Of a stretch of 64,000 nt of DNA, positions 1-5,352 are shown piece by piece. Under the pieces are notes generated by a model. The model made no database searches. It was not told the origin of the DNA and worked only from the letters and a program-made list of their open reading frames with translations. Numbering within the stretch: the first letter of the stretch is position 1; the number at the start of each line of letters is the position of its first letter. The stretch is from a virus: IMG/VR virus record IMGVR_UViG_3300041583_000371, positions 1 through 64,000 of that record; one strand, 5' to 3'. Made by a program: the position numbers and the translations under genes.

Positions 1-15
1 CTATTATAATTAGTG

Positions 16-23
16 TATAAATA
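16..23 (+). promoter_or_regulatory. T4-type late promoter core
   Basis: Exact TATAAATA, the T4 late promoter -10 element. It lies just before the tandem repeats and the tRNA cluster, so it could drive late transcription of the tRNAs. Confidence 0.5.
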
Positions 24-93
24 ACTATACAGATAGATAACTATACAGATAGATAACTATACAGATAGATAACTATACAGATAGATAACTATA
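21..93. repeat. 16-bp tandem repeat, four perfect copies
   Basis: The unit ATAACTATACAGATAG occurs four times without change at 21-84, followed by nine more matching bases. There is no spacer between units. It sits between a late promoter core and the first tRNA. Function unknown; iterons or slippage are both possible. Confidence 0.95.
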
Positions 94-117
94 TAAACGC
101 TATTTTATATAGCTCAT

Positions 118-194
118 TGCGGGATAGAGCAGTCTGGTAGCTCGTCAGCCTCATAAGCTGAAGGTCGGGGGTTCAAATCCTCCTCCCGCAACCA
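118..194 (+). tRNA. tRNA-Met(CAT), initiator-like body
   Basis: Full cloverleaf with a 7-bp acceptor stem TGCGGGA/TCCCGCA, anticodon CAT at 152-154, T-loop TTCAAAT and an encoded CCA at 192-194. The D-arm and the AAGGTC variable region look like bacterial initiator tRNA. However, the anticodon stem is TCAGC/GCTGA and lacks the three G:C pairs typical of initiators, and the first pair is T:A. It may be an elongator or Ile2 tRNA built on an initiator body. Confidence 0.85.
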
Positions 195-199
195 AAATA

Positions 200-470
200 C
201 GCTGATTAAGTCCGTTCAGTTTACGGTATGAATCAATAAGAAATATGTTTGTGTGTACAGATATATTCCAATAGGTGCAATTCCTAAAATCGGCTCCAAA
301 TCAAAGGATTGTCCATTGTCCTCCTGTAAAGGTCCAGTGAAGTATTGGATAAGATATGTGGTAAAAGTCGCATTTTATTAGTAGCGACATATCTAAAAGA
401 AAAGAGGCCACTGGTAGGCTGTTGTAAGTAACGGTCTAGGGTGTCAGGCCCGAAATACCTGACAAAGATA
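200..470 (+). other. non-coding stretch with small hairpins
   Basis: No convincing gene. Two small hairpins are visible: GTCGC/GCGAC near 366-390 and GTCAGG/CCTGAC near 443-463. The only long open frame runs on the minus strand from a TTG inside the following tRNA-like element and is not credible. Confidence 0.4.
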
Positions 471-471
471 C

Positions 472-562
472 GTTCAGCATTGGTTAGGTTTAACTGGTTT
501 GCATTAACACAGGCGTCATGATGCACAATCCAAGTGGGGTTCAATTCCCCCGCTGAACGCCA
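472..562 (+). tRNA. tRNA-like element, oversized, anticodon unclear
   Basis: The ends GTTCAGC (472-478) and GCTGAAC (552-558) pair perfectly as a 7-bp acceptor stem. They are followed by G and an encoded CCA, and a T-arm with loop TTCAATT precedes the 3' strand. The length is 88 nt before CCA, and the middle does not fold into normal D and anticodon arms; an alternative stem GCATTA/TGATGC is present. It could be a class II tRNA, a degraded tRNA or one with an insertion. Confidence 0.5.
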
Positions 563-686
563 ATAAAATTGTTTGATAGCCTTAAATATTGTGATTGCAT
601 TGCCGTGATGCCATAAAAATTATTGTGGGCGAAAGACATGAAAAGTGTTGGTAATATCACTATTTTAGAAAGAGAGGCAAACACAA

Positions 687-836
687 ATGAAACTTGTAAG
701 TGCTAAAAGAACACACAATCCAGAAACTTTCGGTGCAGAGCTGGAAGTAACTTTGCGAATTCCTTTTGAGATCAAAGAGCAGGCAAAAGATACTGAGTTT
801 TTTGAAAAATCGGAAGAGAATTGTTTCATTTACTAG
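687..836 (+). CDS. small hypothetical protein, 49 aa
   Basis: ATG at 687 with a GAGAGG ribosome site 10 bases upstream, ending in TAG. The product starts MKLVSAKRTHNPETF and is charged, with no membrane segment or motif I recognise. It is the first credible gene in the window and precedes a good early promoter. Its shortness makes it uncertain. Confidence 0.5.
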   Translation: MKLVSAKRTHNPETFGAELEVTLRIPFEIKEQAKDTEFFEKSEENCFIY

Positions 837-853
837 ATAATTGAAAAAATGTA

Positions 854-882
854 TTGACAACATCTTAATCTTCTACTATATT
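854..882 (+). promoter_or_regulatory. sigma70-type early promoter
   Basis: TTGACA (854-859), 17-bp spacer, TATATT (877-882), upstream of the gene at 914. Confidence 0.75.
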
Positions 883-913
883 AAAAGCATAGACAGAAAC
901 AAAGGAGATTAAA

Positions 914-1141
914 ATGAAACGCGGTCCCAAAACACTTGCTGAAAATAACAAGCTCGTTGCCACAATTCTTTCCAACTTTTGCGATTCTAAACTGTCCCGC
1001 TATCAGAAATTAAAACTCGCAAGTCGCGGTCTGCTGGTCCAAGTACCAGTAAAGTCTGATACGCGCGGTCGGCCAGCCATTGTGTATGAATTGTCTGGTA
1101 AAGGTCGCGGATTCGTTGCTCTTTCTAAAAAGTGGAAATAA
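914..1141 (+). CDS. small basic protein, possibly DNA-binding
   Basis: 75 aa, starting MKRGPKTLAENNKL, with an AAAGGAG ribosome site. It is basic, and the C-terminal RGRPAIVYELSGKG stretch resembles the wing of winged-helix proteins; this is inference from a short pattern only. It has its own strong early promoter. Its GC content is visibly higher than the flanking DNA. No family assignment. Confidence 0.7.
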   Translation: MKRGPKTLAENNKLVATILSNFCDSKLSRYQKLKLASRGLLVQVPVKSDTRGRPAIVYELSGKGRGFVALSKKWK

Positions 1142-1193
1142 GTCTTTACAATGGTGAAGTGATGTTGTAATGTCACTTTATAAGGAGAACAAA

Positions 1194-1310
1194 ATGAAAA
1201 ACAAATACGGAAACTTCCCTATGATTCGTTGCTTTCTTGTGTTGATGATTACACCAATTGTAGTAATATATGGGCCGATTGTAGTTTCAAAAATTATTTC
1301 CAGCTTCTAA
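1194..1310 (+). CDS. 38-aa membrane peptide
   Basis: ATG at 1194 after a TAAGGAG ribosome site, stop TAA at 1308. The product is a short polar head followed by one hydrophobic helix (residues ~9-35). Such single-helix peptides are common among early T4-like phage genes. Function unknown. Confidence 0.65.
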   Translation: MKNKYGNFPMIRCFLVLMITPIVVIYGPIVVSKIISSF

Positions 1311-1321
1311 AATAAAAAGAG

Positions 1322-1350
1322 TTGACAACAGAAAAGAAATAGACTAAGAT
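1322..1350 (+). promoter_or_regulatory. sigma70-type promoter
   Basis: TTGACA (1322-1327), 17-bp spacer, TAAGAT (1345-1350). No gene follows for about 550 bases, so the transcript should carry the structured RNA and the tRNA-like elements downstream. Confidence 0.65.
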
Positions 1351-1359
1351 AACAATATA

Positions 1360-1540
1360 GATCATGTACGGCGACGAACCGATAAACCATGATTGATATA
1401 GCTACAAAAGTGTAATAGTGCATATACCTTGGGCGAAAGTAATAAGATAGTGTTTATTTGATGTACTGGAATAAACGCCGTAATCATAAGTAGTTTTGGG
1501 ACAAGGTGGGGTTGGTGCAAAACCAACATGTAGCTAAATT
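1360..1540 (+). ncRNA. possible structured RNA with crossing helices
   Basis: No open frame. Complementary pairs TACGGCG (1367-1373) with CGCCGTA (1476-1482) and TAGCTAC (1399-1405) with GTAGCTA (1530-1536) cross each other, which would make a pseudoknot. A hairpin GTTGGT/ACCAAC lies at 1511-1527. It follows a good promoter. Chance pairing cannot be excluded. Confidence 0.35.
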
Positions 1541-1552
1541 TTAATGGGTGAA

Positions 1553-1661
1553 TAGAAGTCTTTGTGGAAGAGTAGGAAAATTGGTTATCCCCTTTCCGCT
1601 CATAACGGAACGCTTAACAGCACTGTCGGTTCAAGTCCGACCTCTTCCACAAAGACTTCTA
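1553..1661 (+). tRNA. class II tRNA-like element (CAT) with a 20-bp extended stem
   Basis: The inner part (1566-1649) folds as a tRNA: acceptor GGAAGAG/CTCTTCC, a 3-bp D-stem with GG in its loop, anticodon arm TTCCG-CTCATAA-CGGAA (anticodon CAT at 1601-1603), a 14-nt variable region and T-arm GTCGG-TTCAAGT-CCGAC. CCA is not encoded. The acceptor stem continues outward into a perfect 20-bp inverted repeat (1553-1572 with 1642-1661). CAT on a long-variable-arm body is unusual. Confidence 0.6.
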
Positions 1662-1727
1662 CCATTATATATAATATTTTGATACATATGTATCAGGAAC
1701 AATGTCTAAGTTGACTAATTTTGATGG

Positions 1728-1852
1728 CACCTTAGCTCAGCTGGATAGAGCAATGGACTTTTTTAATTCTGCTGCACCCGTATCGGAACCGCCTTCTAAG
1801 CGGTAGTACCGTAATTGGATCGATGGGGGTTCGAGTCCCTCCGGGTGCGCCA
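1728..1852 (+). tRNA. composite tRNA-Arg(TCT)-like element with an insertion
   Basis: The 5' part (from ~1728) is a normal tRNA start with D-arm GCTCAGCTGGATAGAGC. The 3' part is a normal end with T-loop TTCGAGT, CGGGTGC and encoded CCA. Between them lie about 50 extra bases that include a second acceptor-like GCACCCG (1774-1780), which matches the 3' strand perfectly, and a good anticodon arm ACCGC-CTTCTAA-GCGGT (1788-1804, TCT). It looks like a fusion of two tRNAs or a tRNA carrying an insert. Confidence 0.5.
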
Positions 1853-1867
1853 AAATTAAAATACACG

Positions 1868-1920
1868 TTTCATTCGAACCCCCGTTTATATAAATAATAC
1901 AAACAGAGGTTCGAATGAAA
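1868..1920 (+). promoter_or_regulatory. hairpin over ribosome site with late promoter in its loop
   Basis: TTTCATTCGAACC (1868-1880) pairs perfectly with GGTTCGAATGAAA (1908-1920), which contains part of the ribosome site and the ATG (1915) of the endonuclease gene. TATAAATA (1889-1896) lies in the loop. Read-through RNA would hide the start; RNA begun at the late promoter would lack the left arm and expose it. This is the arrangement known for T4 intron endonuclease genes. Confidence 0.75.
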
Positions 1921-2669
1921 ACAAAAAATTGTTTAAGATGCCATACAGAATTTTCTGAAAGAAGAAGCAGATACTGTTCAATAAAGTGTGCGAAAATTGT
2001 TTCACCCGAAACCAAGCAAAAAATATCAGAATCGCGAAAGAAGTTCCTAAAGGAAAACCCTGACAAACATCCTTGGCGTCAAAGAGACAAATTTGTTTCA
2101 GTGCCATGCGAAAAAATTAAGGAAGCTTTAAGAGCAAATAACATATCATTTGTTTAGGAGTGGATTCCGTTAGATGATATGAGTTATTCCATAGACATCG
2201 CCTTTCCTGACATTAAACTTGGTATTGAAATAAACGGAAATCAGCATTACAATTCCGATTGGTCACTGCGTGATTATTATCAAGAGAGGCACAATAAAAT
2301 AGAAGGCGCAGGTTGGAAAATATTGGAAATACACTATTCACAATGTTTCTATCCTGACAACGTACTAAAACTTATAGAACTTGGCGAACAACCAGATTAT
2401 TCTGAGTATTTTGAAACGCAAAGGAAAAGAGTAATTGCTAAGGAAGCAAAAAACCGCTTTTGCCTGGTGTGAAGCATAGAATGAAAACGGACATTAAATA
2501 CCGTTCAGTTATACTTGCTGTAGAAAACAGCGATATAGATTTTAGCAAATTTGGCTGGGTTTCAGAAGTTTCAAAAATCATTGGAATTACTCCTCCGAAA
2601 GTTAACTTATGGATGAAACGCCATATGAAAGATTTTTACGAAGATAGGTGCTTCAAGCGAAAACGCTAG
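1915..2669 (+). pseudogene. VSR-like homing endonuclease gene, interrupted
   Basis: Three pieces read as one protein. Residues 1-80 have a zinc finger (CLRCH...CSIKC) and a NUMOD3-like KISESRK helix, then an in-frame TAG at 2155-2157. The same frame continues to 2472 with a very-short-patch-repair-like nuclease core (EINGNQHYN, then GWKILEI). The last part (2460-2669), a helix-turn-helix tail around FSKFGWVSEVSKI, is in another frame; one extra A in the run of six As at 2447-2452 would join them. Known families of this type are free-standing endonucleases in T4-like phages. Either decayed, or partly rescued by amber suppression, or affected by sequence error. Confidence 0.75.
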
Positions 2670-2695
2670 TAGCCACCATAAATAATTAGTAATAT

Positions 2696-2780
2696 GCCCC
2701 CTTGGCGGAACAGGTAGACGCTCCGGACTTAAAATTCGGTTCCTTATGGAGTCTCGGTTCGATTCCGGGAGGGGGCACCA
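2696..2780 (+). tRNA. tRNA-Leu(TAA)
   Basis: Acceptor GCCCCCT/AGGGGGC, D-arm TGGCGGAACAGGTAGACGC, anticodon arm CCGGA-CTTAAAA-TTCGG (anticodon TAA), class II variable arm, T-arm with TTCGATT, and encoded CCA at 2778-2780. All parts are normal for a bacterial tRNA-Leu. Confidence 0.95.
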
Positions 2781-2808
2781 AATATAATAATTGTGTTATA
2801 GTAAATAT

Positions 2809-2937
2809 AGGTATGACGTAACGGATAGAAAATTTGCTTTTCTAGAAAGCAAATTTTTGTTTCAAGTCTGGTGACTAAGTTACGAAGGTGAGACAGCGCA
2901 TTTTACTTTGGGGGTTCGATTCCTCTCAAACCTACCA
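2809..2937 (+). tRNA. tRNA-like element with a hairpin insertion
   Basis: The ends AGGTATG (2809-2815) and CAAACCT (2927-2933) pair with one mismatch, followed by A and encoded CCA. A T-loop TTCGATT precedes them. About 50 extra bases hold a perfect 12-bp hairpin, AAAATTTGCTTT/AAAGCAAATTTT (2829-2857), and GTAAC/GTTAC (2818-2822, 2879-2883) flank it. No clear anticodon arm. It may be a tRNA with an insertion or a decayed one. Confidence 0.45.
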
Positions 2938-2965
2938 ATATAAAAATAAGGTAGGGATACTATGA

Positions 2966-3199
2966 ATGAAATATATTACTGATGGCAAAAGACATTTAAT
3001 ATGTATCCCATATTCAATAGACAACCTACATATTATGGCCAGTGATTTGGATATAGCAAGACATTGGTTCCATTCAGGGTCTAAGCCCCATTATGATATT
3101 CCTAAAAAACGTATCAAAGAAATAGAAGCGAAATGTATCATAGTTACGAGTAAAGATTTAGTACATATCATAAATAAAAGCATAAAACTTTCAGCATAG
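2966..3199 (+). CDS. DUF4031-like small protein
   Basis: 77 aa, starting MKYITDGKRHLIC. The layout, with a central HWFHSGSKPHYDIP motif followed by a lysine-rich helix and a final VTSKDLVHII, resembles the short DUF4031 proteins found in bacteria and T4-like phages; their role is unknown. GTAGGGA serves as ribosome site. Flanked on both sides by tRNA-type genes. Confidence 0.65.
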   Translation: MKYITDGKRHLICIPYSIDNLHIMASDLDIARHWFHSGSKPHYDIPKKRIKEIEAKCIIVTSKDLVHIINKSIKLSA

Positions 3200-3231
3200 G
3201 TGTTTTGATACCACCTATTAGTTAAAATAAC

Positions 3232-3307
3232 GACTCTATAGTATAAGGGTTAATGCGCGGACTTCTAAAATCCAGATATGCAGGTTCGATTCCTGCTAGA
3301 GTCACCA
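3232..3307 (+). tRNA. tRNA with apparent CTA (amber) anticodon
   Basis: Acceptor GACTCTA/TAGAGTC, D-arm GTAT/ATGC, T-arm GCAGG-TTCGATT-CCTGC, discriminator A and encoded CCA. Counting canonical positions (D-arm 16 nt, one base at 26, 17-nt anticodon arm, 5-nt variable loop), the loop is TTCTAAA and the anticodon is CTA at 3265-3267, which would read UAG. Pairs 27:43 and 31:39 are C/A mismatches. The sequence may derive from tRNA-Arg(TCT) with two extra As in the loop, in which case TCT or a nine-base loop is the alternative. Confidence 0.6.
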
Positions 3308-3402
3308 TATAATGTATTTGCTGACGAGATCTACCATCATTAGTAAAACTACCGAGTTTGTTGATGGCTGAAGTCAGTAGGGAAACTGATAAATACATTA
3401 TA
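3308..3402 (+). ncRNA. nested-hairpin structured RNA
   Basis: Four nested helices: TATAATGTATTT/AAATACATTATA (3308-3319, 3391-3402), CTGAC/GTCAG (3321-3325, 3373-3377), CCATCA/TGATGG (3334-3339, 3362-3367) and AAACT/AGTTT (3346-3350, 3355-3359). It starts right after the CCA of the preceding tRNA, so both may come from one precursor. No protein frame. Function unknown. Confidence 0.5.
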
Positions 3403-3515
3403 CATAGCAATTTGACAACCAAAAGGAGATGCAAATGTTGTAGATTAGATCGCCGCCGTAACCTATTTGGCTAAAAAGTAAAGTAAATCAAATTCAATCA
3501 AATAGGAGACTAAAA

Positions 3516-3932
3516 ATGTCTATAGAACTAAAAATTAAATCAAAGCACCTTTCAGTAGAAGCGCAGCTAATTCGCTTTGAAGAAAGAAAATTGTTAAAAC
3601 AGTTTCGTTGGAACATAGAGCAGCATAATGCGGCTGGTTCTAATATTGAATATAACCAATGTGAAGATCCTATGTATAGTAAATACTACTCGTTAAACAG
3701 GCATCGTCGAAAAGATGTTCGCCAAGAAAACAGAGCAACTTATCTTGCCCGTGCATATATTGCAGGTGTACTATACACCACAGTAGAACATAAAAGAAAG
3801 CAAGATAGCGAATATGATTTTTTTCAATTTGTCATTCCTCGCGTTGTAGCAATGGTAAACAAATATCGGGATAAATCTACCCCCGAAGTGTCAAAAGAAA
3901 CTCTTGTTAATTGGTCTAAATTAGAAAAGTGA
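3516..3932 (+). CDS. hypothetical protein, 138 aa
   Basis: Starts MSIELKIKSKHLSVEAQ after an AATAGGAG ribosome site and ends in TGA. Mixed-charge, mostly helical, with basic NRHRRKDVRQENRATYLARAYIAG in the middle. The look is of a T4-like early protein; I recognise no domain. A 330-bp hairpin-rich non-coding region follows. Confidence 0.75.
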   Translation: MSIELKIKSKHLSVEAQLIRFEERKLLKQFRWNIEQHNAAGSNIEYNQCEDPMYSKYYSLNRHRRKDVRQENRATYLARAYIAGVLYTTVEHKRKQDSEYDFFQFVIPRVVAMVNKYRDKSTPEVSKETLVNWSKLEK

Positions 3933-3937
3933 TATAG

Positions 3938-3975
3938 TGATTTACATGCAGATACACTTATCTGCATGTAAATCA
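3938..3975. terminator. 17-bp perfect hairpin
   Basis: TGATTTACATGCAGATA (3938-3954) pairs exactly with 3959-3975 across a CACT loop, just after the preceding stop. No T-run follows, so termination is not certain; the length and four-base loop are striking. Confidence 0.6.
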
Positions 3976-3985
3976 AAAGCAATTC

Positions 3986-4014
3986 AATGGTGGTTTGCCT
4001 CACAAACCACCATT
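3986..4014. terminator. 12-bp hairpin
   Basis: AATGGTGGTTTG / CAAACCACCATT with a five-base loop, second in a row of hairpins between 3932 and 4267. Confidence 0.5.
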
Positions 4015-4266
4015 TATGACAGTCAAAATTTATTTTGGGAAAAACAAAAGTTAGAGTTCTCATCCCAATAGTTGGGGATGATAGTTTGGTGGATAGTGTT
4101 TGACTAAGCCATTAAGTGAATGGGAATGAACCCGTATTGTTTTCAAACTACGATCATGTTGCCGCGCGGCATGATAAGAGATAATGCCTTTTGTGTAAAC
4201 GGTGGGTATAGGCGCGGCCAATTTTCATGGGTTTGGTATCAAGCTTAAAATTTAGGAGAGATTTGA
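4015..4266 (+). other. hairpin-rich non-coding stretch
   Basis: No gene. Visible pairings: CATCCC/GGGATG near 4060-4080, TAGTTTG (near 4082) with CAAACTA (near 4145) spaced like a tRNA acceptor stem, and a GC-rich hairpin around TTGCCGCGCGGCA near 4160. No TTC-type T-loop is present, so I do not call a tRNA. Confidence 0.4.
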
Positions 4267-4506
4267 ATGTTCACAAACGAAATTAAATTTGATGAGACAG
4301 TAACAGTTCTGATGGATGAAACAGCAGAACATGATGATGTTGAATTGTTAATAGATGATGATGGTGTTTGGCTTAAACAGTGGTGTGAGACATTGAATAG
4401 TTACGAATTTATTTCCATGTCACATCAGATGTTTTATGAATTACAAGAAGCACTAAAAAAACCAGAAGGTATGTATCGGGTTAGCTACACAAGCACTGAT
4501 AAATAG
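4267..4506 (+). CDS. acidic hypothetical protein, 79 aa
   Basis: Starts MFTNEIKFDETVTVLMDE after TTAGGAG and ends in tandem TAG codons. Rich in Asp and Glu (DETAEHDDVELLIDDDG), which recalls small DNA-mimic or inhibitor proteins, but nothing specific supports that. It lies immediately before dps. Confidence 0.7.
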   Translation: MFTNEIKFDETVTVLMDETAEHDDVELLIDDDGVWLKQWCETLNSYEFISMSHQMFYELQEALKKPEGMYRVSYTSTDK

Positions 4507-4537
4507 TAGCATACCAATTTACATTTAGGAGAAAAGT

Positions 4538-4981
4538 ATGGATAAATCAATTTTAGTAGAGCGCCTAAAAGTCGTATTAGCAACTACTTTTTCATTGTAT
4601 CTAAAAACGCATAATTATCATTGGAACGTTACAGGACAAAATTTTAGTGAGTATCACAGATTCTTTTCCGAATTCTATATCAACTTACATAACTCAGTAG
4701 ATATATATGCAGAGCACATCAGGGCTTTAGACTCATATGCGCCAGGCTCGCTAAAAAGATTTTCAGAACTTTCACTTATTTCTGATGAAATTGCAGTGCC
4801 AAGCCCAAAATTCATGCTAATTCGATTAGCTTCTGATAATATGTTATTGACACAAGAGCTTAATGAAGTGGTAAATATTGCGGATGAACTGGGGGAAAGA
4901 GGATTAACTTCGACTCTTGAAACGCAAATTCAGTTCCACGAAAAAATGCAATGGATGCTCAAATCCTATACAGGCGAATAA
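4538..4981 (+). CDS. dps: Dps-family ferritin-like protein
   Basis: 147 aa, the usual size for Dps. The four-helix bundle signature is clear: KTHNYHWNVTG (ferroxidase His, residues ~22-32) followed by HRFFSEFYINLHNSVDIYAE with the conserved His, Asp and Glu ligands at the subunit interface. Dps proteins oxidise and store iron with peroxide and can coat DNA. In a phage it could protect DNA or handle iron; the window also carries two heme-metabolism genes, so an iron link is possible but unproven. RBS TTAGGAG. Confidence 0.9.
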   Translation: MDKSILVERLKVVLATTFSLYLKTHNYHWNVTGQNFSEYHRFFSEFYINLHNSVDIYAEHIRALDSYAPGSLKRFSELSLISDEIAVPSPKFMLIRLASDNMLLTQELNEVVNIADELGERGLTSTLETQIQFHEKMQWMLKSYTGE

Positions 4982-5034
4982 TAATAAAAAATTGTGTTGA
5001 CATAAACATTAAATAATGAACAGGAAATAGCAAG

Positions 5035-5352
5035 ATGCAAAATAACAATATCAGCAAATTAATTTGTAAAGAATTGTCACAGAAACATGGTTGGATAAAA
5101 GAATCCCGTAGAAATGTTGTAGATGTTGAAGGCGAAAAATGGTCTTTTTCTGTTTCTGCATCTAACCAAGTAGCAGAGTGTCGTCAGGTTTATGCAGATA
5201 CAGTAGGGTTTATTACTAAACTGCCTAGCAATAAGATTCTAAAGTTTGCTGTCAAATGCCACGATGCCTATCCTGTTTCACGAATTTCAACTAACGGTAT
5301 TAAAGCACATAGCATTATTATTCATGATCTTGATAAGTTGACAGCGGTATAA
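5035..5352 (+). CDS. hypothetical protein, 105 aa
   Basis: Starts MQNNNISKLICKELSQ. Alpha/beta-looking, with no motif I know. A GTGTTGACA -35-like box lies at 4994-5002, but no good -10 is at the right distance. Its stop is followed directly by the ATG of the methyltransferase, so the two are probably co-translated. Confidence 0.7.
   Translation: MQNNNISKLICKELSQKHGWIKESRRNVVDVEGEKWSFSVSASNQVAECRQVYADTVGFITKLPSNKILKFAVKCHDAYPVSRISTNGIKAHSIIIHDLDKLTAV

Noticed and set aside
21-93. CRISPR array
   Set aside because: The 16-bp units are directly joined with no spacers, and no cas gene is present.
284-544. Minus-strand frame of 86 codons
   Set aside because: It begins with TTG inside a tRNA-like element, has no ribosome site, and every supported gene in the window is on the other strand.
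1774-1852. Plain 76-nt tRNA-Arg starting at GCACCCG
   Set aside because: Length and acceptor stem fit, but no D-arm can form between 1781 and the anticodon arm at 1788, so it cannot be a normal tRNA on its own.
3308-3402. Hammerhead ribozyme (CTGACGAG ... GAAAC)
   Set aside because: Stem I and the cleavage site are missing between the outer stem and CTGACGAG, and the G-C pair expected at the base of stem II is absent.
3434-3460. Leader peptide ATG TTG TAG after a strong ribosome site
   Set aside because: Only two codons before TAG; no further evidence that it is translated or regulatory.
4082-4151. tRNA based on TAGTTTG/CAAACTA ends
   Set aside because: No T-loop (TTC), no recognisable anticodon arm and no CCA.
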